Source of the DNA: Sulfurirhabdus autotrophica
Lineage (GTDB): Bacteria > Pseudomonadota > Gammaproteobacteria > Burkholderiales > SMCO01
Direction of reading: 5' to 3'
Assembly: GCF_004346685.1 (NCBI RefSeq)
Contig: NZ_SMCO01000018.1
Span: 1-64,000, forward strand
DNA length: 64,000 nt
Part shown: positions 1-9,001 of the stretch, one piece after another
Layout: every line of letters starts with the position of its first letter
Position numbering within the stretch: position 1 is the first letter of the stretch
Notes under the pieces: model-generated
The model's input: only the letters and a program-made list of their open reading frames with translations
Database searches by the model: none
What the model was told of the DNA's origin: nothing
Made by a program: the position numbers and the translations under genes

Positions 1-277
1 CCACTATCCTCACCAGATTGCTTAGGGCCTCGGCCGTTACACGGCCTCATCCCCTGTGTCGAATAAGACTGGCTGAGGATGCTTTATAATCAGGATTACT
101 TATATTAATGAGGCTGTTTTATTAGCCAACAATCATTTGCTTTTGCTTGGTGAAATCTGAAATTGGCATGCCGTGGCGATCCTAATATTTACTAACGTAA
201 TCGTTATGACTGAATTGGTGGCATTTCCTTGTCCATGTTAGGATACGTAACCTATTTTTTGTTGATATTTATTCATT
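1..277. other. Intergenic region upstream of corA
   Basis: No open frame with coding character, RNA gene or clear terminator was recognised. The first 60 bases are more GC-rich than the rest and could be the end of something outside the window. The 150 bases before corA are AT-rich and probably hold its promoter, but no convincing -35/-10 pair was found. Confidence 0.4.
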
Positions 278-1339
278 ATGCGACCAAAAAAACGCGCTCA
301 TAAATCCGGTATGTCACCCGGGTCTTTGGTTTATGTGGGGGATAAAACTGCTGCCAGTGACGCCCGTATCATGCTGTTCGATTTTGATGAACACCATGTT
401 GTTGAAAAGCCTGTCCATAACATTGTGGATTGTTTACCTTTTGCGAATGCGAAATCAGTAACATGGATTAATGTGGATAGTGTGTTGCTGCCGGGTGTGC
501 TGGAAGCTTTTGGCAAGGTGCTGAATTTTCACCCGCTGATGCTGGAAGATATTCTGCATACAGATCAGCGCCCTAAATATGAAGATTATGGTGATTACAT
601 TTTCTTTGTGTTGAAGATGCTGGATTTTGATACCATCAAGAATGAAATTACGATAGAGCAATTAAGTCTCGTTCTGGGGGAAAACTATTTAATTTCCTTT
701 CAGGAACGGCCAGGTGATTCATTTGAACCTTTGCGTGAGCGCATTCGGAAGAGTGTGGGGCGGATTCGTAAATCGCGACCTGATTATACGGCTTATGCGC
801 TGATGGATTTGGTTGTTGATGGCTATTTTGATGTGCTGGAAAAGATCGGGGACAAGATTGAATCGGTAGAAGCCATTTTGGCGAGTAATCCTAAGACGGA
901 CACGCTCCGTATGATTCACGAACTGCGCCGTGAACTGATCTTTCTGCGAAAATCCGTATGGCCGTTAAGGGAGGTAATTGCTTCCATGCAGCGCTCTGAA
1001 TCCCCGCTTATTCACGAAAGTACGGAGCTGTTTCTTCGTGATTTGCATGATCATGTGATACGGGTGGCTGATAGTATTGATACCTATCGGGATATGTTAT
1101 CCAGCATGCAGGATGTTTATCTTTCCAGTATCAGCAACCGGACGAACGATATCATGAAAGTGCTGACACTGTTTTCCAGCATTTTTCTGCCACTGACTTT
1201 TATTACCGGCATTTTTGGAATGAACTTCCATAACTTTCCGGAGCTGGAATGGCGGTATGGTTTGCAAATTACGTTTGCGCTGATGGTGCTGTTAGGGGTG
1301 GGAATGTATTTATATTTCAGACTGAAAAAATGGCTGTAG
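278..1339 (+). CDS. corA: CorA-type magnesium/cobalt transporter
   Basis: This is a 353-residue CorA-family divalent-cation channel of the inner membrane, expected to import Mg2+ (also Co2+/Ni2+) as a pentamer. The long N-terminal cytosolic domain is followed by two C-terminal membrane helices. The signature GMN, the selectivity motif at the end of TM1, is at residues 314-316 within GIFGMNFHNFPELEW, and the protein ends in the basic tail RLKKWL. Length and architecture match full-length CorA. The ATG at 278 has no obvious Shine-Dalgarno sequence; the next ATG (residue 12) is an alternative start. It is monocistronic and convergent with the thioredoxin pair downstream. Confidence 0.95.
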   Translation: MRPKKRAHKSGMSPGSLVYVGDKTAASDARIMLFDFDEHHVVEKPVHNIVDCLPFANAKSVTWINVDSVLLPGVLEAFGKVLNFHPLMLEDILHTDQRPKYEDYGDYIFFVLKMLDFDTIKNEITIEQLSLVLGENYLISFQERPGDSFEPLRERIRKSVGRIRKSRPDYTAYALMDLVVDGYFDVLEKIGDKIESVEAILASNPKTDTLRMIHELRRELIFLRKSVWPLREVIASMQRSESPLIHESTELFLRDLHDHVIRVADSIDTYRDMLSSMQDVYLSSISNRTNDIMKVLTLFSSIFLPLTFITGIFGMNFHNFPELEWRYGLQITFALMVLLGVGMYLYFRLKKWL

Positions 1340-1347
1340 TTCTGAAG

Positions 1348-1420
1348 TTGGTTCAGTGCTGCGTATTTTTGTGAAATGTGTCGATAGGAAATTTGCTTAT
1401 TTTCCGCAGCGGTGAACCAA
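1348..1420. terminator. Imperfect inverted repeat between convergent genes
   Basis: TTGGTTCAGTGCTGCG (1348-1363) pairs with CGCAGCGGTGAACCAA (1405-1420) at 14 of 16 positions around a 41-nt loop. It lies between the corA stop and the convergent thioredoxin gene, so a shared 3'-end structure is plausible. The loop is long and no clean U-tract follows, so terminator function is uncertain. Confidence 0.3.
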
Positions 1421-1443
1421 TTCGGGTCAAAGCATTAAATCGG

Positions 1444-1962
1444 TTAATGTGAAGTTAACGACTTCAGAAAAGCAATATAGACTGGCGCAGCCCAGTCTCT
1501 TCCACCCAAAGCCAGATAGCGGAGTTTTCCTTCCGGGTCGACAATAAAACTGGAAGGTAAGCCGCGGGGTTTCCACAGTTCGGTTGTCAGGCCATCCCTG
1601 TCCATCAACGTATTTAATTCCGGCGCCACAGTCGGTAAAAAAGTAAATACTTCATCATCGGTTTCGGCTGTATTGACGAGCACAAGTTGAACGGGCACGT
1701 CCTTTAACTGTTTTTGCATGTTTTGTAGCGTCGGCATTTCTCGTCTACAAGGGCCGCACCAGGTTGCCCAGAAATGCACCAGCACCCATTGCCCGCGCAG
1801 CGTTTTGAGATCGGTTTTCTTGCCGTCCATGTCGGATAGGACGAGCGCCGGGGCTAATCGGCCATCTAAAGTTACCAGGCCTGCGGGTTTTTGAATGTCA
1901 TGCGCCCAAAGTGTTCCATGGGCAAAAAAAAGTGCAAATAGAAGCGTGAAACGAGCAATCAT
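1444..1962 (-). CDS. TlpA/ResA-like periplasmic thiol-disulfide oxidoreductase
   Basis: A 172-residue exported thioredoxin-fold protein. From the chosen start it has a signal peptide (MIARFTLLFALFFAHGTLWA) and then an AhpC/TSA-Redoxin-type domain with the active site WATWCGPCRRE and the cis-proline region RGLPSSFIVDP. Such proteins reduce periplasmic disulfides, often in cytochrome c maturation or copper handling; the specific partner cannot be told here. The ATG at 1962 is preferred over the longer frame from 1995 because AGGAG lies about 7 nt upstream and the signal peptide then starts at residue 1. The ATG overlaps the upstream stop (TAATG), so the two genes are translationally coupled. 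Confidence 0.9.
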   Translation of the reverse strand: MIARFTLLFALFFAHGTLWAHDIQKPAGLVTLDGRLAPALVLSDMDGKKTDLKTLRGQWVLVHFWATWCGPCRREMPTLQNMQKQLKDVPVQLVLVNTAETDDEVFTFLPTVAPELNTLMDRDGLTTELWKPRGLPSSFIVDPEGKLRYLALGGRDWAAPVYIAFLKSLTSH

Positions 1963-2561
1963 TATTTGTCTCCTGACGGAGTTGGTTGGCTGCACTGCAA
2001 GTTTTCAGCTTTAAAGCGGATGTCAGGCCCATTCTTGTCTGAACCTGTTTTAAAAAGTACGTCCACTGAAAACGATTCTTTGGGCGGTTCAATGACGATG
2101 TTGCCACCAGCAGTTTCGCCTGTCAGTAAGTCACGACTTTCCGGTAGCTGAGTCCAGCCGAAAGTGGCGCGACTCGCTAAGGGAATAGTTAGTTTGGCCC
2201 ATCGGGCATCCCATTCTTCCCGGCTGATGCGCCTGACATTGTTCCCTTGTTCTGTAGTAAAGCGCCAGTTTGAAGGCTCAAGCCAGACGATGTCTTTACG
2301 ACTATTCTGGATGCCAACAGTTAATAGACACTTGCTTTCCAGTTCCCTGATCGCTATTTCAGGAAATCCTCGTGCGGAATAAAACGCACGAATTTGTTCG
2401 GGGGTGCGGACTGAGATTGAGAAAGTGACACCATCGTGTTTATAGGCATCGCGTTCAGCGGCATGGCTGTTTGTCATCACCATTAGCCCAAGTGCTATCA
2501 GTGGGTAAATGGTAAATGACTGTTTGCCAAATGATTTGAAAGAGAATGAATTTATTTTCAT
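1962..2561 (-). CDS. Exported protein of unknown function
   Basis: A 199-residue protein not assigned to a family. It has a basic N-terminus and a hydrophobic stretch (about residues 18-30), with AHAAE-like processing around residue 35. This predicts export to the periplasm. The rest is soluble, with a paired Cys (ELESKC...NLQC), Trp-rich segments and a Ser/Pro-rich tail. Its stop overlaps the start of the thioredoxin-like gene by one base, so it may be the client or partner of that oxidoreductase (inference; its two mature-domain cysteines are consistent). An internal Met at residue 27 is an alternative start. Confidence 0.75.
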   Translation of the reverse strand: MKINSFSFKSFGKQSFTIYPLIALGLMVMTNSHAAERDAYKHDGVTFSISVRTPEQIRAFYSARGFPEIAIRELESKCLLTVGIQNSRKDIVWLEPSNWRFTTEQGNNVRRISREEWDARWAKLTIPLASRATFGWTQLPESRDLLTGETAGGNIVIEPPKESFSVDVLFKTGSDKNGPDIRFKAENLQCSQPTPSGDK

Positions 2562-2690
2562 TCTTTCAGTTTACATTTAAATAGTAACGGTTCAAAGAAT
2601 TCATAGATTATTCAAATACTAAAAGACCATAAAGTTTTAAAATAATGTGCCGATAAGTGATATACATTCGATTATTGTATTTTAATACTT

Positions 2691-3029
2691 ATGCGGTTTC
2701 CTACTACTATACCCCCACCCATTATAGTGGGTGATGAAGTGCCAGAAATTCCGGGTGTTGATGAACTCACGGTTGCTCGGCCTGTTGCCAGGCGGGAGCA
2801 TACTTCATTTGTGCAAGAACGTTTCGATAAGCCCCATCAGAACAAAAGAACGCAAACCATGCGGCGTGCAGTGCCAAGGCCCGAGAGCGTCATTGATCAG
2901 GACCGTCGCAAAATGTGTCGTCGCATCTATAATAAGCCCGTCATGCTGGACACCCGTTCCGGTAAAGATCGACGCGGAGAGCGCAGGCGTGAAGTGGATA
3001 TAGCGACGCACATTACCATTAAAGCTTGA
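2691..3029 (+). CDS. Small basic hypothetical protein
   Basis: A 112-residue frame with a proline-rich N-terminus (FPTTIPPP) and a strongly basic C-terminal half (RRKMCRRIYN, KDRRGERRR). There is no membrane segment and no family was recognised. An overlapping frame (2731-3003) is also open, but its composition is less protein-like. There is no good Shine-Dalgarno sequence before the ATG. The arginine clusters suggest nucleic-acid or ribosome binding, which is inference only. It stands alone between an exported-protein operon and DUF924 on the other strand. Confidence 0.5.
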   Translation: MRFPTTIPPPIIVGDEVPEIPGVDELTVARPVARREHTSFVQERFDKPHQNKRTQTMRRAVPRPESVIDQDRRKMCRRIYNKPVMLDTRSGKDRRGERRREVDIATHITIKA

Positions 3030-3112
3030 GGATCATAGCTTTAAGAGTTGTTATGCTTCGCTGTTCGCTATTCCTTGCTTAATTTCATACAATTTTTTTA
3101 AAAAGTTTTTTG

Positions 3113-3706
3113 CTAAAAAGAAGACCCCGGTGTTTTCAAAAATGCCTCTTCTTTATCTGTGGATAGGCGACCAAGTAGTTTGTTCCGGTGAGGGAAGCGG
3201 CCAAACCGTGCAATGATGTCAAAATGCCGCTGCGCGTATCGAATCGTTTCCGTCATTTCTGGGTCATTCTGCATCTGATTAAATAGTTCAATAGAACGTT
3301 GCTGATCTTCTAGCTGTTCGCTGTGCTCAAATGGTAAATACATGAAAGTGCGCGCTACATGGGGTAGCAACAAATCAAACCCTTGTGTAACGCCGTGTTG
3401 TGCAGCTGTCAGAGCTGCATTGTCCGTTGAAAATGACTTTGCGTCACCGCGGAACAGGTTGCGCGGGAATTGGTCCAGCAAAATAATCAGGGCTAGGCAA
3501 TCAAGAGGTGTTTGTCGCCAGTCTGAAAATGCTCCTTGGGCAGCTGTTTTATAAATGTCCAAGAACTTGCTGCGTATTGCCTTATCAAATTCGGGATTTT
3601 TAATAAACCAGTCTTTGCGTCTTGCTAATCTATCGGTAAAGTCTGATGTCCCGAACCAGAACGTCAAAACTTCCTTTGCCTGCATATTCATTTCTTGGCT
3701 CTTCAT
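3113..3706 (-). CDS. DUF924 family protein
   Basis: A 197-residue soluble protein with the hallmark motifs of the DUF924 alpha-helical (TPR-like) family in the usual order: VLTFWFG near the N-terminus, LDQFPRNLFRG, FMYLPFEHSE and FGRFPHRN. The biochemical function of the family is unknown. Alternative starts exist at residues 6 and 8, and none has a clear Shine-Dalgarno sequence. It is divergent from gor with only 35 bp between starts, and that gap contains a near-perfect 20-bp palindrome (3707-3726). Confidence 0.85.
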   Translation of the reverse strand: MKSQEMNMQAKEVLTFWFGTSDFTDRLARRKDWFIKNPEFDKAIRSKFLDIYKTAAQGAFSDWRQTPLDCLALIILLDQFPRNLFRGDAKSFSTDNAALTAAQHGVTQGFDLLLPHVARTFMYLPFEHSEQLEDQQRSIELFNQMQNDPEMTETIRYAQRHFDIIARFGRFPHRNKLLGRLSTDKEEAFLKTPGSSF

Positions 3707-3726
3707 AATGCTACTATAGCAGCATT
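3707..3726. promoter_or_regulatory. Palindrome between divergent DUF924 and gor genes
   Basis: AATGCTACTATAGCAGCATT equals its own reverse complement at 18 of 20 positions. It abuts the DUF924 start codon and lies 16 bp before the gor ATG, in a 35-bp divergent intergenic region. Position and symmetry suggest an operator for a dimeric regulator; the regulator is unknown. Confidence 0.4.
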
Positions 3727-3741
3727 AATTCGGAGAACGTG

Positions 3742-5088
3742 ATGACAAAGCATTTTGATTTTATTGCAATAGGCGGAGGTAGCGGTGGTATTGCAGCTGC
3801 AAATCGTGCAGCGCTGCATGGCGCTAAATGTGCTGTAGTAGAAAGTGGCCGTCTTGGTGGTACCTGTGTCAATGTAGGGTGTGTTCCCAAGAAGGTCATG
3901 TGGAACGGTGCTGCACTTGCTCATACTTTGGAGCATGCGGAAGACTACGGATTTGAAGTGTCAGGGCATACATTCCATTGGCAAAAGCTAAAGAAGGCCC
4001 GGGATGAATATATTCTGAATTTGAACGGCCGTTACCAAACCTATCTCCAGGATAATAAAGTGACCGTTATTCGTGGTTTGGCGGGTTTTGTAGATGCCCA
4101 CACCATTGAAGTAGATGGCGAACGTTATACCGCTGATCATATTTTGATAGCGACCGGAGGCACGCCACTGGTGCCGCCTGTGCCCGGCGCGGAATTGGGT
4201 ATTACATCGGATGGTTTTTTTGAGTTGGAAGATAGACCAAAACGTGTCGCAATTGTAGGTGCAGGCTATATTGCGGTAGAGCTGGCAGGCATGTTGAATG
4301 CGCTGGGAAGTGAAGTTTCGCTCATGTTGCGGCGCGAACATTTTCTGGATAATTTTGATGCCATGCTGCGTGAAACATTAATGGAAGAAATGGTTGAAGA
4401 CGGCGTTGAAATTCTGCCTAAAACACAAGTGGTAGAGGTTATAGAAGAATCAGGAAAGCTTACACTGCGCTGTGAAGATGGGCGACAAAATGCGGGATTT
4501 GATACAGTGATCTGGGCAATTGGTCGCGTTCCTAATTGTGAAGGTTTGAACCTTGAAGCAGCTGGCATCACTCCGGATAAGAAGGGCTTTGTGCAGACTG
4601 ATGAATATCAGAATACCCCCGTAAAAGGTATTTATGCTGTTGGGGATGTCACTGGCCGTATTGCACTTACCCCTGTTGCTATTGCTGCCGGTCGCAGGTT
4701 AAGCGATAGACTGTTTGGCGGTATGAAAGATCGGAAGCTGGATTATGAAAATGTGGCGACTGTGATGTTCAGCCATCCCCCTATTGCAACCATTGGCTTG
4801 AGTGAAACTGAAGCGCGAGATAAGCATGGCGATGCGGTAAAAGTTTATCAAACGCGTTTCACACCCATGTTTCACGCCATCACACAACGTAAGGTAAAAA
4901 CAGCCATGAAACTGGTCACAGTGGGCGTTGATGAGAAAATTGTGGGTTGCCATATTATCGGACACGGTGCGGATGAAATGATGCAGGGTTTTGCAGTGGC
5001 AATAAAGATGGGAGCAACGAAGGCTGATTTTGATAATACAGTGGCGATACATCCTACAAGTTCAGAAGAATTGGTGACAATGCGCTAA
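3742..5088 (+). CDS. gor: Glutathione-disulfide reductase
   Basis: A 448-residue class I pyridine-nucleotide disulfide oxidoreductase, which reduces GSSG with NADPH. Visible parts are the FAD dinucleotide fold GGGSGG, the redox pair in [13 protein letters not shown] (C42 and C47), the NADPH fold [11 protein letters not shown] followed by LRREHFL (basic residues typical of NADPH rather than NADH use), the FAD site [10 protein letters not shown] and the C-terminal catalytic HPTSSEE. Length matches bacterial glutathione reductase. A GTG three bases earlier is in frame, but GGAG (3732-3735) is correctly spaced only for the ATG at 3742. A lipoprotein gene follows after 19 nt, so the two may be cotranscribed. 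Confidence 0.95.
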   Translation: MTKHFDFIAIGGGSGGIAAANRAALHGAKCAVVESGRLGGTCVNVGCVPKKVMWNGAALAHTLEHAEDYGFEVSGHTFHWQKLKKARDEYILNLNGRYQTYLQDNKVTVIRGLAGFVDAHTIEVDGERYTADHILIATGGTPLVPPVPGAELGITSDGFFELEDRPKRVAIVGAGYIAVELAGMLNALGSEVSLMLRREHFLDNFDAMLRETLMEEMVEDGVEILPKTQVVEVIEESGKLTLRCEDGRQNAGFDTVIWAIGRVPNCEGLNLEAAGITPDKKGFVQTDEYQNTPVKGIYAVGDVTGRIALTPVAIAAGRRLSDRLFGGMKDRKLDYENVATVMFSHPPIATIGLSETEARDKHGDAVKVYQTRFTPMFHAITQRKVKTAMKLVTVGVDEKIVGCHIIGHGADEMMQGFAVAIKMGATKADFDNTVAIHPTSSEELVTMR

Positions 5089-5107
5089 GTGATGAGGAGG
5101 AGTTGCT

Positions 5108-5731
5108 ATGCAAATCCACAAAATTTTCCAGTTTGATCGCTATACTGAAATACACACAACCCAGCAGGTAAAAACTCCCATGCGTTGCGGTTTTAGTGTG
5201 CTCATGATTATTTTGTCGATACTGACATTTGCAGGATGTGCTACACCACGCTTCCAAACCACGTACCGGTATGAACCGCCTGCTGGCGCTGCTGGGCTCA
5301 TGTGTCTGGAAAAATGCGAGAAAAAACTGGTTGCATGCCAACAGCATTGTGCTATAAATAGTGAGATCTGTGTAAAGCAGATTGAGCCGCAAGCAGACGA
5401 ACGCTACGCAGAAGCACTCAAACGCTACGAATCAGAAATGAATCTGTACCGCTGGCAATTGCAGCAGTATGAGTTTTCATTAATGATGAGTAGAACGTAT
5501 GTGCCTTATTGGGATCGGCGGGGTTATTATCATCCCTACCCGGGGCCTGTAGTATTCCCCCCATATCGCCCTGCAAAGCCAAAGCGTGAAGAAATATTCA
5601 GTAAACTGCGGGCAGAAAAGTGTGATGTGGATTGTGGTTGCCAGCCTTTATACGATGCCTGCTTTATGACCTGCGGTGGCAAGAAAATTCCGGAGGTGAA
5701 GTGTATTGCCAATTGTCCTAAGGAAAAGTAA
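5108..5731 (+). CDS. Cysteine-rich outer-membrane lipoprotein, unknown function
   Basis: A 207-residue predicted lipoprotein. A hydrophobic segment ends in the lipobox LTFAGC (Cys44), so the mature protein should be lipid-anchored. The mature part has cysteine-rich motifs near both ends (MCLEKCEKKLVACQQHC; CDVDCGCQPLYDAC) around a Tyr/Pro-rich middle with a short coiled stretch. A strong AGGAGGAG precedes the ATG at 5108; starting at Met25 (5180) would give a more conventional signal peptide. It follows gor by 19 nt. The many cysteines next to a disulfide reductase are suggestive, but a functional link is unproven. Confidence 0.75.
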   Translation: MQIHKIFQFDRYTEIHTTQQVKTPMRCGFSVLMIILSILTFAGCATPRFQTTYRYEPPAGAAGLMCLEKCEKKLVACQQHCAINSEICVKQIEPQADERYAEALKRYESEMNLYRWQLQQYEFSLMMSRTYVPYWDRRGYYHPYPGPVVFPPYRPAKPKREEIFSKLRAEKCDVDCGCQPLYDACFMTCGGKKIPEVKCIANCPKEK

Positions 5732-5818
5732 AAGGTCAAAGTGTTTAAGCCGTTTTCAGGGATTGGATGGGAATGAACTCATCTTGTCCGAATGATTAAT
5801 ATTAATTGGGAAGTTATC

Positions 5819-6337
5819 ATGAAAAGCATTTTATTTTTTGTTTGCCTGATTGCATCGATTACTGCAGTGCCGTCATTTGCGGCTGAAAATGTGAAAAGAT
5901 CGCAGCCAATGGTCACTGGTGCTATTAGCCAGACCGTAGTGAAAATGCCAATTGCGAAAGATATTTCTATGGATGATGCGGTGGATTCCATGAAATTGCG
6001 GGCTAACTTTCTGAATATGAAATTGGTGGCGGAATTGCCCTTGTCCAAGCAGGTTGAAGCGACAACCGGAAAACCGGAACGGCGTATGACCATTTATCAA
6101 TTCTGTGATGCCCTGACCGCCAAAAATATGGTGGATTACAGTATGGATTTTGCGGCGTATTTGCCGTGCCGTATTGCTTTGATTGAAGATGAAAAAGGTC
6201 ATGGATGGCTGGTGATGATGGATCTGAACATCCTGATCAATAGCGCGAACCTTAATCCGAAACTCAAAGAGAAAGCCATTGAAGTACGCAACAATCTGGA
6301 AAGCATCATGAAAGCCGGTGCGAACGGGGAGCTTTGA
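5819..6337 (+). CDS. DUF302 domain protein, exported
   Basis: A 172-residue protein with a cleavable signal peptide (MKSILFFVCLIASITAVPSFAA). The rest resembles the DUF302 family: DDAVDSMKLRANFLNMKLVAE is the opening amphipathic part, and LPCRIALIEDEKGHGWLVMM is the characteristic LPCRI...EDxxG...W motif. The DUF302 fold is seen in periplasmic or lipid-associated proteins of unknown role. The ATG at 5819 was chosen over an upstream ATG because it puts the signal peptide at residue 1. It is convergent with the DUF1615 gene. Confidence 0.8.
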   Translation: MKSILFFVCLIASITAVPSFAAENVKRSQPMVTGAISQTVVKMPIAKDISMDDAVDSMKLRANFLNMKLVAELPLSKQVEATTGKPERRMTIYQFCDALTAKNMVDYSMDFAAYLPCRIALIEDEKGHGWLVMMDLNILINSANLNPKLKEKAIEVRNNLESIMKAGANGEL

Positions 6338-6345
6338 TTTAACCA

Positions 6346-6377
6346 GGAACCGCAGTTGGTCGGTTAACTGTGGTTCC
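6346..6377. terminator. Bidirectional hairpin between convergent genes
   Basis: GGAACCGCAGTT (6346-6357) pairs with AACTGTGGTTCC (6366-6377) at 11 of 12 positions around an 8-nt loop. It sits 9 nt after the DUF302 stop and 5 nt beyond the end of the convergent DUF1615 gene. There is no long U-run on either side, so termination may be weak or Rho-assisted. Confidence 0.5.
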
Positions 6378-6382
6378 CAAGG

Positions 6383-7657
6383 TTATCTGCTTAAACAGGT
6401 TTTGTAGCGCATGTCCACGCGATTAGCAAACCATTCGGTTGTAAGTTTGCGATGAATTTTTGGGCTTTTCAGGTTGATACGTGGCATGGTTTCCCGAGGA
6501 AGTATTTTTCCCGCGGATTGATCGGCCAGGCTGAATAATCTCTGATAGAGTGGGGAATGGGCAAATGCCGCATTTTTTTCCTGCTTGATGTCCCGTAAAA
6601 TTTCGGCTTCACTTAAATGCAATTTTTTGGATAATGAATAAAGCGCCAACTGCGTAGTGCTGGGTTCGATTGAAGGCGAGCCATTATTGTAGCGTAGTAA
6701 ATCACCATCCAGTGCCAACGGGTGCCCTGTAATTTTGACAATAGCATTTTGGAATGCTGCATTGCGGGCACTATAGCGGCCCGCATTGAAATCTGCGAAG
6801 CGGTAAATTGGCTGGCTGTAGGGCGCAGGGTAATCCAGTAAAATGGCGATACCGAAATACAATCCTCCCTTGCGGCTGAAAACCTCATTTCTGAGACTAT
6901 CTTTTCTTGGGTAGGGATAAGGTTTTTCTTTGACTTGGCTTTCAGCAAATTCAACGCTCACCTGCATCGGGCCGCCTGTCCGGATCGGGTTGTAACCACT
7001 CAGCAAAGTTTTGCCGTATGGTAATTCAGAAATCATGTCGTCAAACAGGGCATTCATCTGTTTCTCTGTTTTCAAGGCATTGATTCTGGCTTTGTAGGTT
7101 CGACCATCCGGGGATGATTTTAATAAAGCAGCATCCAGCACTAATTCCGGAATATTGTACTTTTTACGTCGTGTATCAATTTCCTTCCAGACAATGCCAG
7201 ATAAGCCGGGAACAACCGGATCTGACTGAAAGCTCGATTCCTGTTCTATGACAGCAATGGTCGCACAAAAATTTTCTTTGGTGGCTGGTATGTGAAGCGC
7301 AGCAAATGCCGAGAAAATATCTGTCGCCCAGCCTTTTTGATCAGAAGTGCGTGGCAGGAGTTTGGCAACAGCAATTTGTCCTTCTTTTGCGCTGGGATAG
7401 GCTGTCGAGGGTATAGAAGGTGGTACATTTTGGGGTGGAGTTGTGGTGTAAGGTAAGTTGGTGTCCGGTTTGATTATCCTTTCAATTACCGGTGCGCCTG
7501 TTGTTGAGCCGGTACCAAACGTGCTTGCTTCTTGCGAAGGAATTGCTGGTTTCCCAAGTGCAGGAGGTGTTTCGTTTATAGGCGTTGAGGCACAGCCATT
7601 GAGCAACGAAACAAAAGAGGCGATAAATAGTAAATGTCTATACTGCATGAGATTCAT
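6383..7657 (-). CDS. DUF1615 family lipoprotein
   Basis: About 424 residues. A short signal peptide ends in the lipobox SLLNGC, predicting a lipid-anchored periplasmic protein. A Pro/Thr/Ser-rich linker leads into a globular domain with FCATIAVIEQESSFQ, GYNPIRTGGPMQVS and YRFADFNAGRYSARNAAFQ. These are the marks of DUF1615. The E-x-E-S-x-F and GPMQVS elements recall lytic transglycosylase-like folds, so a cell-wall role is possible but not shown. Start choice is weak: Met at 7657 or 7648, neither with a clear ribosome-binding site; the 7681 codon is less likely. Confidence 0.8.
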   Translation of the reverse strand: MNLMQYRHLLFIASFVSLLNGCASTPINETPPALGKPAIPSQEASTFGTGSTTGAPVIERIIKPDTNLPYTTTPPQNVPPSIPSTAYPSAKEGQIAVAKLLPRTSDQKGWATDIFSAFAALHIPATKENFCATIAVIEQESSFQSDPVVPGLSGIVWKEIDTRRKKYNIPELVLDAALLKSSPDGRTYKARINALKTEKQMNALFDDMISELPYGKTLLSGYNPIRTGGPMQVSVEFAESQVKEKPYPYPRKDSLRNEVFSRKGGLYFGIAILLDYPAPYSQPIYRFADFNAGRYSARNAAFQNAIVKITGHPLALDGDLLRYNNGSPSIEPSTTQLALYSLSKKLHLSEAEILRDIKQEKNAAFAHSPLYQRLFSLADQSAGKILPRETMPRINLKSPKIHRKLTTEWFANRVDMRYKTCLSR

Positions 7658-8127
7658 AGTTTGAATGGATGTCGGGGGCAACGTTATCTTTTCTCGATGC
7701 GGTGGTCAAGTGTTGTCAGGTTAAACACCCATTGACGATAAGAAACGCGAACAATTAGTTGGCTTTGTTATCTTGTAATTATCATCCTGTGGGCTAAAAA
7801 ATTACATTGTTCCAGTTGTATTTTAAAAGCATTCAATATGAAAAAAATAAACTGGAAATATCTAGCATGTTCATCACGCTATATCTCATTGAATTACTAA
7901 TAGAAAAATACGATATTTTGCGCAACTCATTGTATGTCAATGTATTTTATACATAATTATACTTGATCTTCATCTTGCCATTAACTATATTGACCGTAAG
8001 TTAAGCATGCGTATTTTTTGACCCATATACATCCATAATCTCAACTTGGTTGCAATGTTTTAAAGAATTTTTGGCGTAATTTAAGGTTGCGTTATTCACC
8101 CAGGTTGAATGATTTAATGGAACGCAC
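7658..8127. other. AT-rich intergenic region
   Basis: About 470 bases between divergent genes (DUF1615 lipoprotein and MerB-like). It is strongly AT-rich from about 7790 to 8000, with no coding-like frame and no clear hairpin. It presumably carries the promoters of both flanking genes. Confidence 0.4.
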
Positions 8128-8760
8128 ATGACATCTAAAAACAACATTTTTAAAAATGTAAAAAGATTGCGCAGGGAGTTTCCCTTACAGGAAAGAATTG
8201 AGGCTGCGGATACTGCCACCTGTGAAGCTTACGCAACGGTATTGTTGGCATGGCTGCAAAATGGCAGCGCGCCGCAGCAGGATATTATCCCCGCCGTTGA
8301 GCTGGAAAAGCTATTGGCGATCGATGCAGTTGTACTGACTGACGCAGGTCTGGGATGCTATCCATTCAGTGCTTCTAAAACCGGGATAAGTGTCAAGTAT
8401 GACGCGCATACCGTCTATGCAATGTGTGCTATTGATGCACTTGCCATCCCGTTTCTGGCTGCTTCTCCCGCAACTATTCATACTCATTGCAGCAATTGTG
8501 AAGAGCCGATAGTGGTAAGAACGGATGAAACTGGCCAGGTAAAAGAAGAAATCCCTGCTGGTGCACAAGTGGAATACCGTCAAATATCAGTACAGCACTC
8601 AGCTTGTTGTAATGATTTGTGCCCAGGCATTACATTTGTATGTCCTACTTGTGTGGCTAATGCACATTTAAAAAACGATTTGATGTCTCTGGAAGAAGCA
8701 GCCGTGGTTGGGCGTGCTTTCTTTCACTTCCAGTCTTGCCTGGATGTGTGTCTGGCTTAA
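8128..8760 (+). CDS. MerB-like (alkylmercury lyase family) protein
   Basis: A 210-residue protein resembling the organomercurial-lyase family. An N-terminal helical region is followed by VYAMCAIDALAIPFL, matching the MerB motif in which Cys96 and Asp99 cleave the carbon-mercury bond (here C100 and D103). The C-terminal CPGITFVC gives C172 as candidate for MerB Cys159, and the end MSLEEAAVVGRAFFHF is also MerB-like. Unlike classical MerB it has extra CxxC pairs (C121/C124, C172/C175) and C160-C161, suggesting a bound metal. No merR, merA or merT is nearby, so a mercury-unrelated role is possible. It is a single gene with a weak ribosome-binding site. Confidence 0.7.
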   Translation: MTSKNNIFKNVKRLRREFPLQERIEAADTATCEAYATVLLAWLQNGSAPQQDIIPAVELEKLLAIDAVVLTDAGLGCYPFSASKTGISVKYDAHTVYAMCAIDALAIPFLAASPATIHTHCSNCEEPIVVRTDETGQVKEEIPAGAQVEYRQISVQHSACCNDLCPGITFVCPTCVANAHLKNDLMSLEEAAVVGRAFFHFQSCLDVCLA

Positions 8761-8800
8761 TAGCTTTCAGCTCAACACACATCTTTCAGGTTTGTGTTTG

Positions 8801-9001
8801 TCAGCTCATTAACGACTTATAACGAATACGTTTTGGTTTTGCCCCTTCTTCACCCAGACGTTTCTTCTTGTCAGCTTCATATTCCTGATAGTTTAAATTC
8901 AAGAAAGCCCCACTAAGTAGCAACTTCGCACGGCAGTATGTATGTGGTTATACGGACAAGGAAATAGCAACCATGAGAAATAACTATCACACAACCGGTG
9001 A
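8801..9001 (-). pseudogene. Decayed copy of the 3' end of ettA
   Basis: About 200 bp are clearly homologous to the last 200 bp of the intact ettA (18619-18818), in the same orientation. By eye there are roughly 8 mismatches over the first 90 bp (8804-8893), after which similarity falls and small changes accumulate. Read on the minus strand, the copy would still end in KPKRIRYKSLMS and a TGA at 8801-8803. The 5' nine-tenths of the gene are absent. It lies left of the two-partner secretion locus while the intact gene lies right of it, so the 9.8-kb segment between is bracketed by direct repeats. Confidence 0.85.

Noticed and set aside
2731-3003. Alternative 90-codon frame overlapping the 112-residue ORF
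   Set aside because: Only one of the two can be major; the longer frame has more coherent composition and basic C-terminal motifs.
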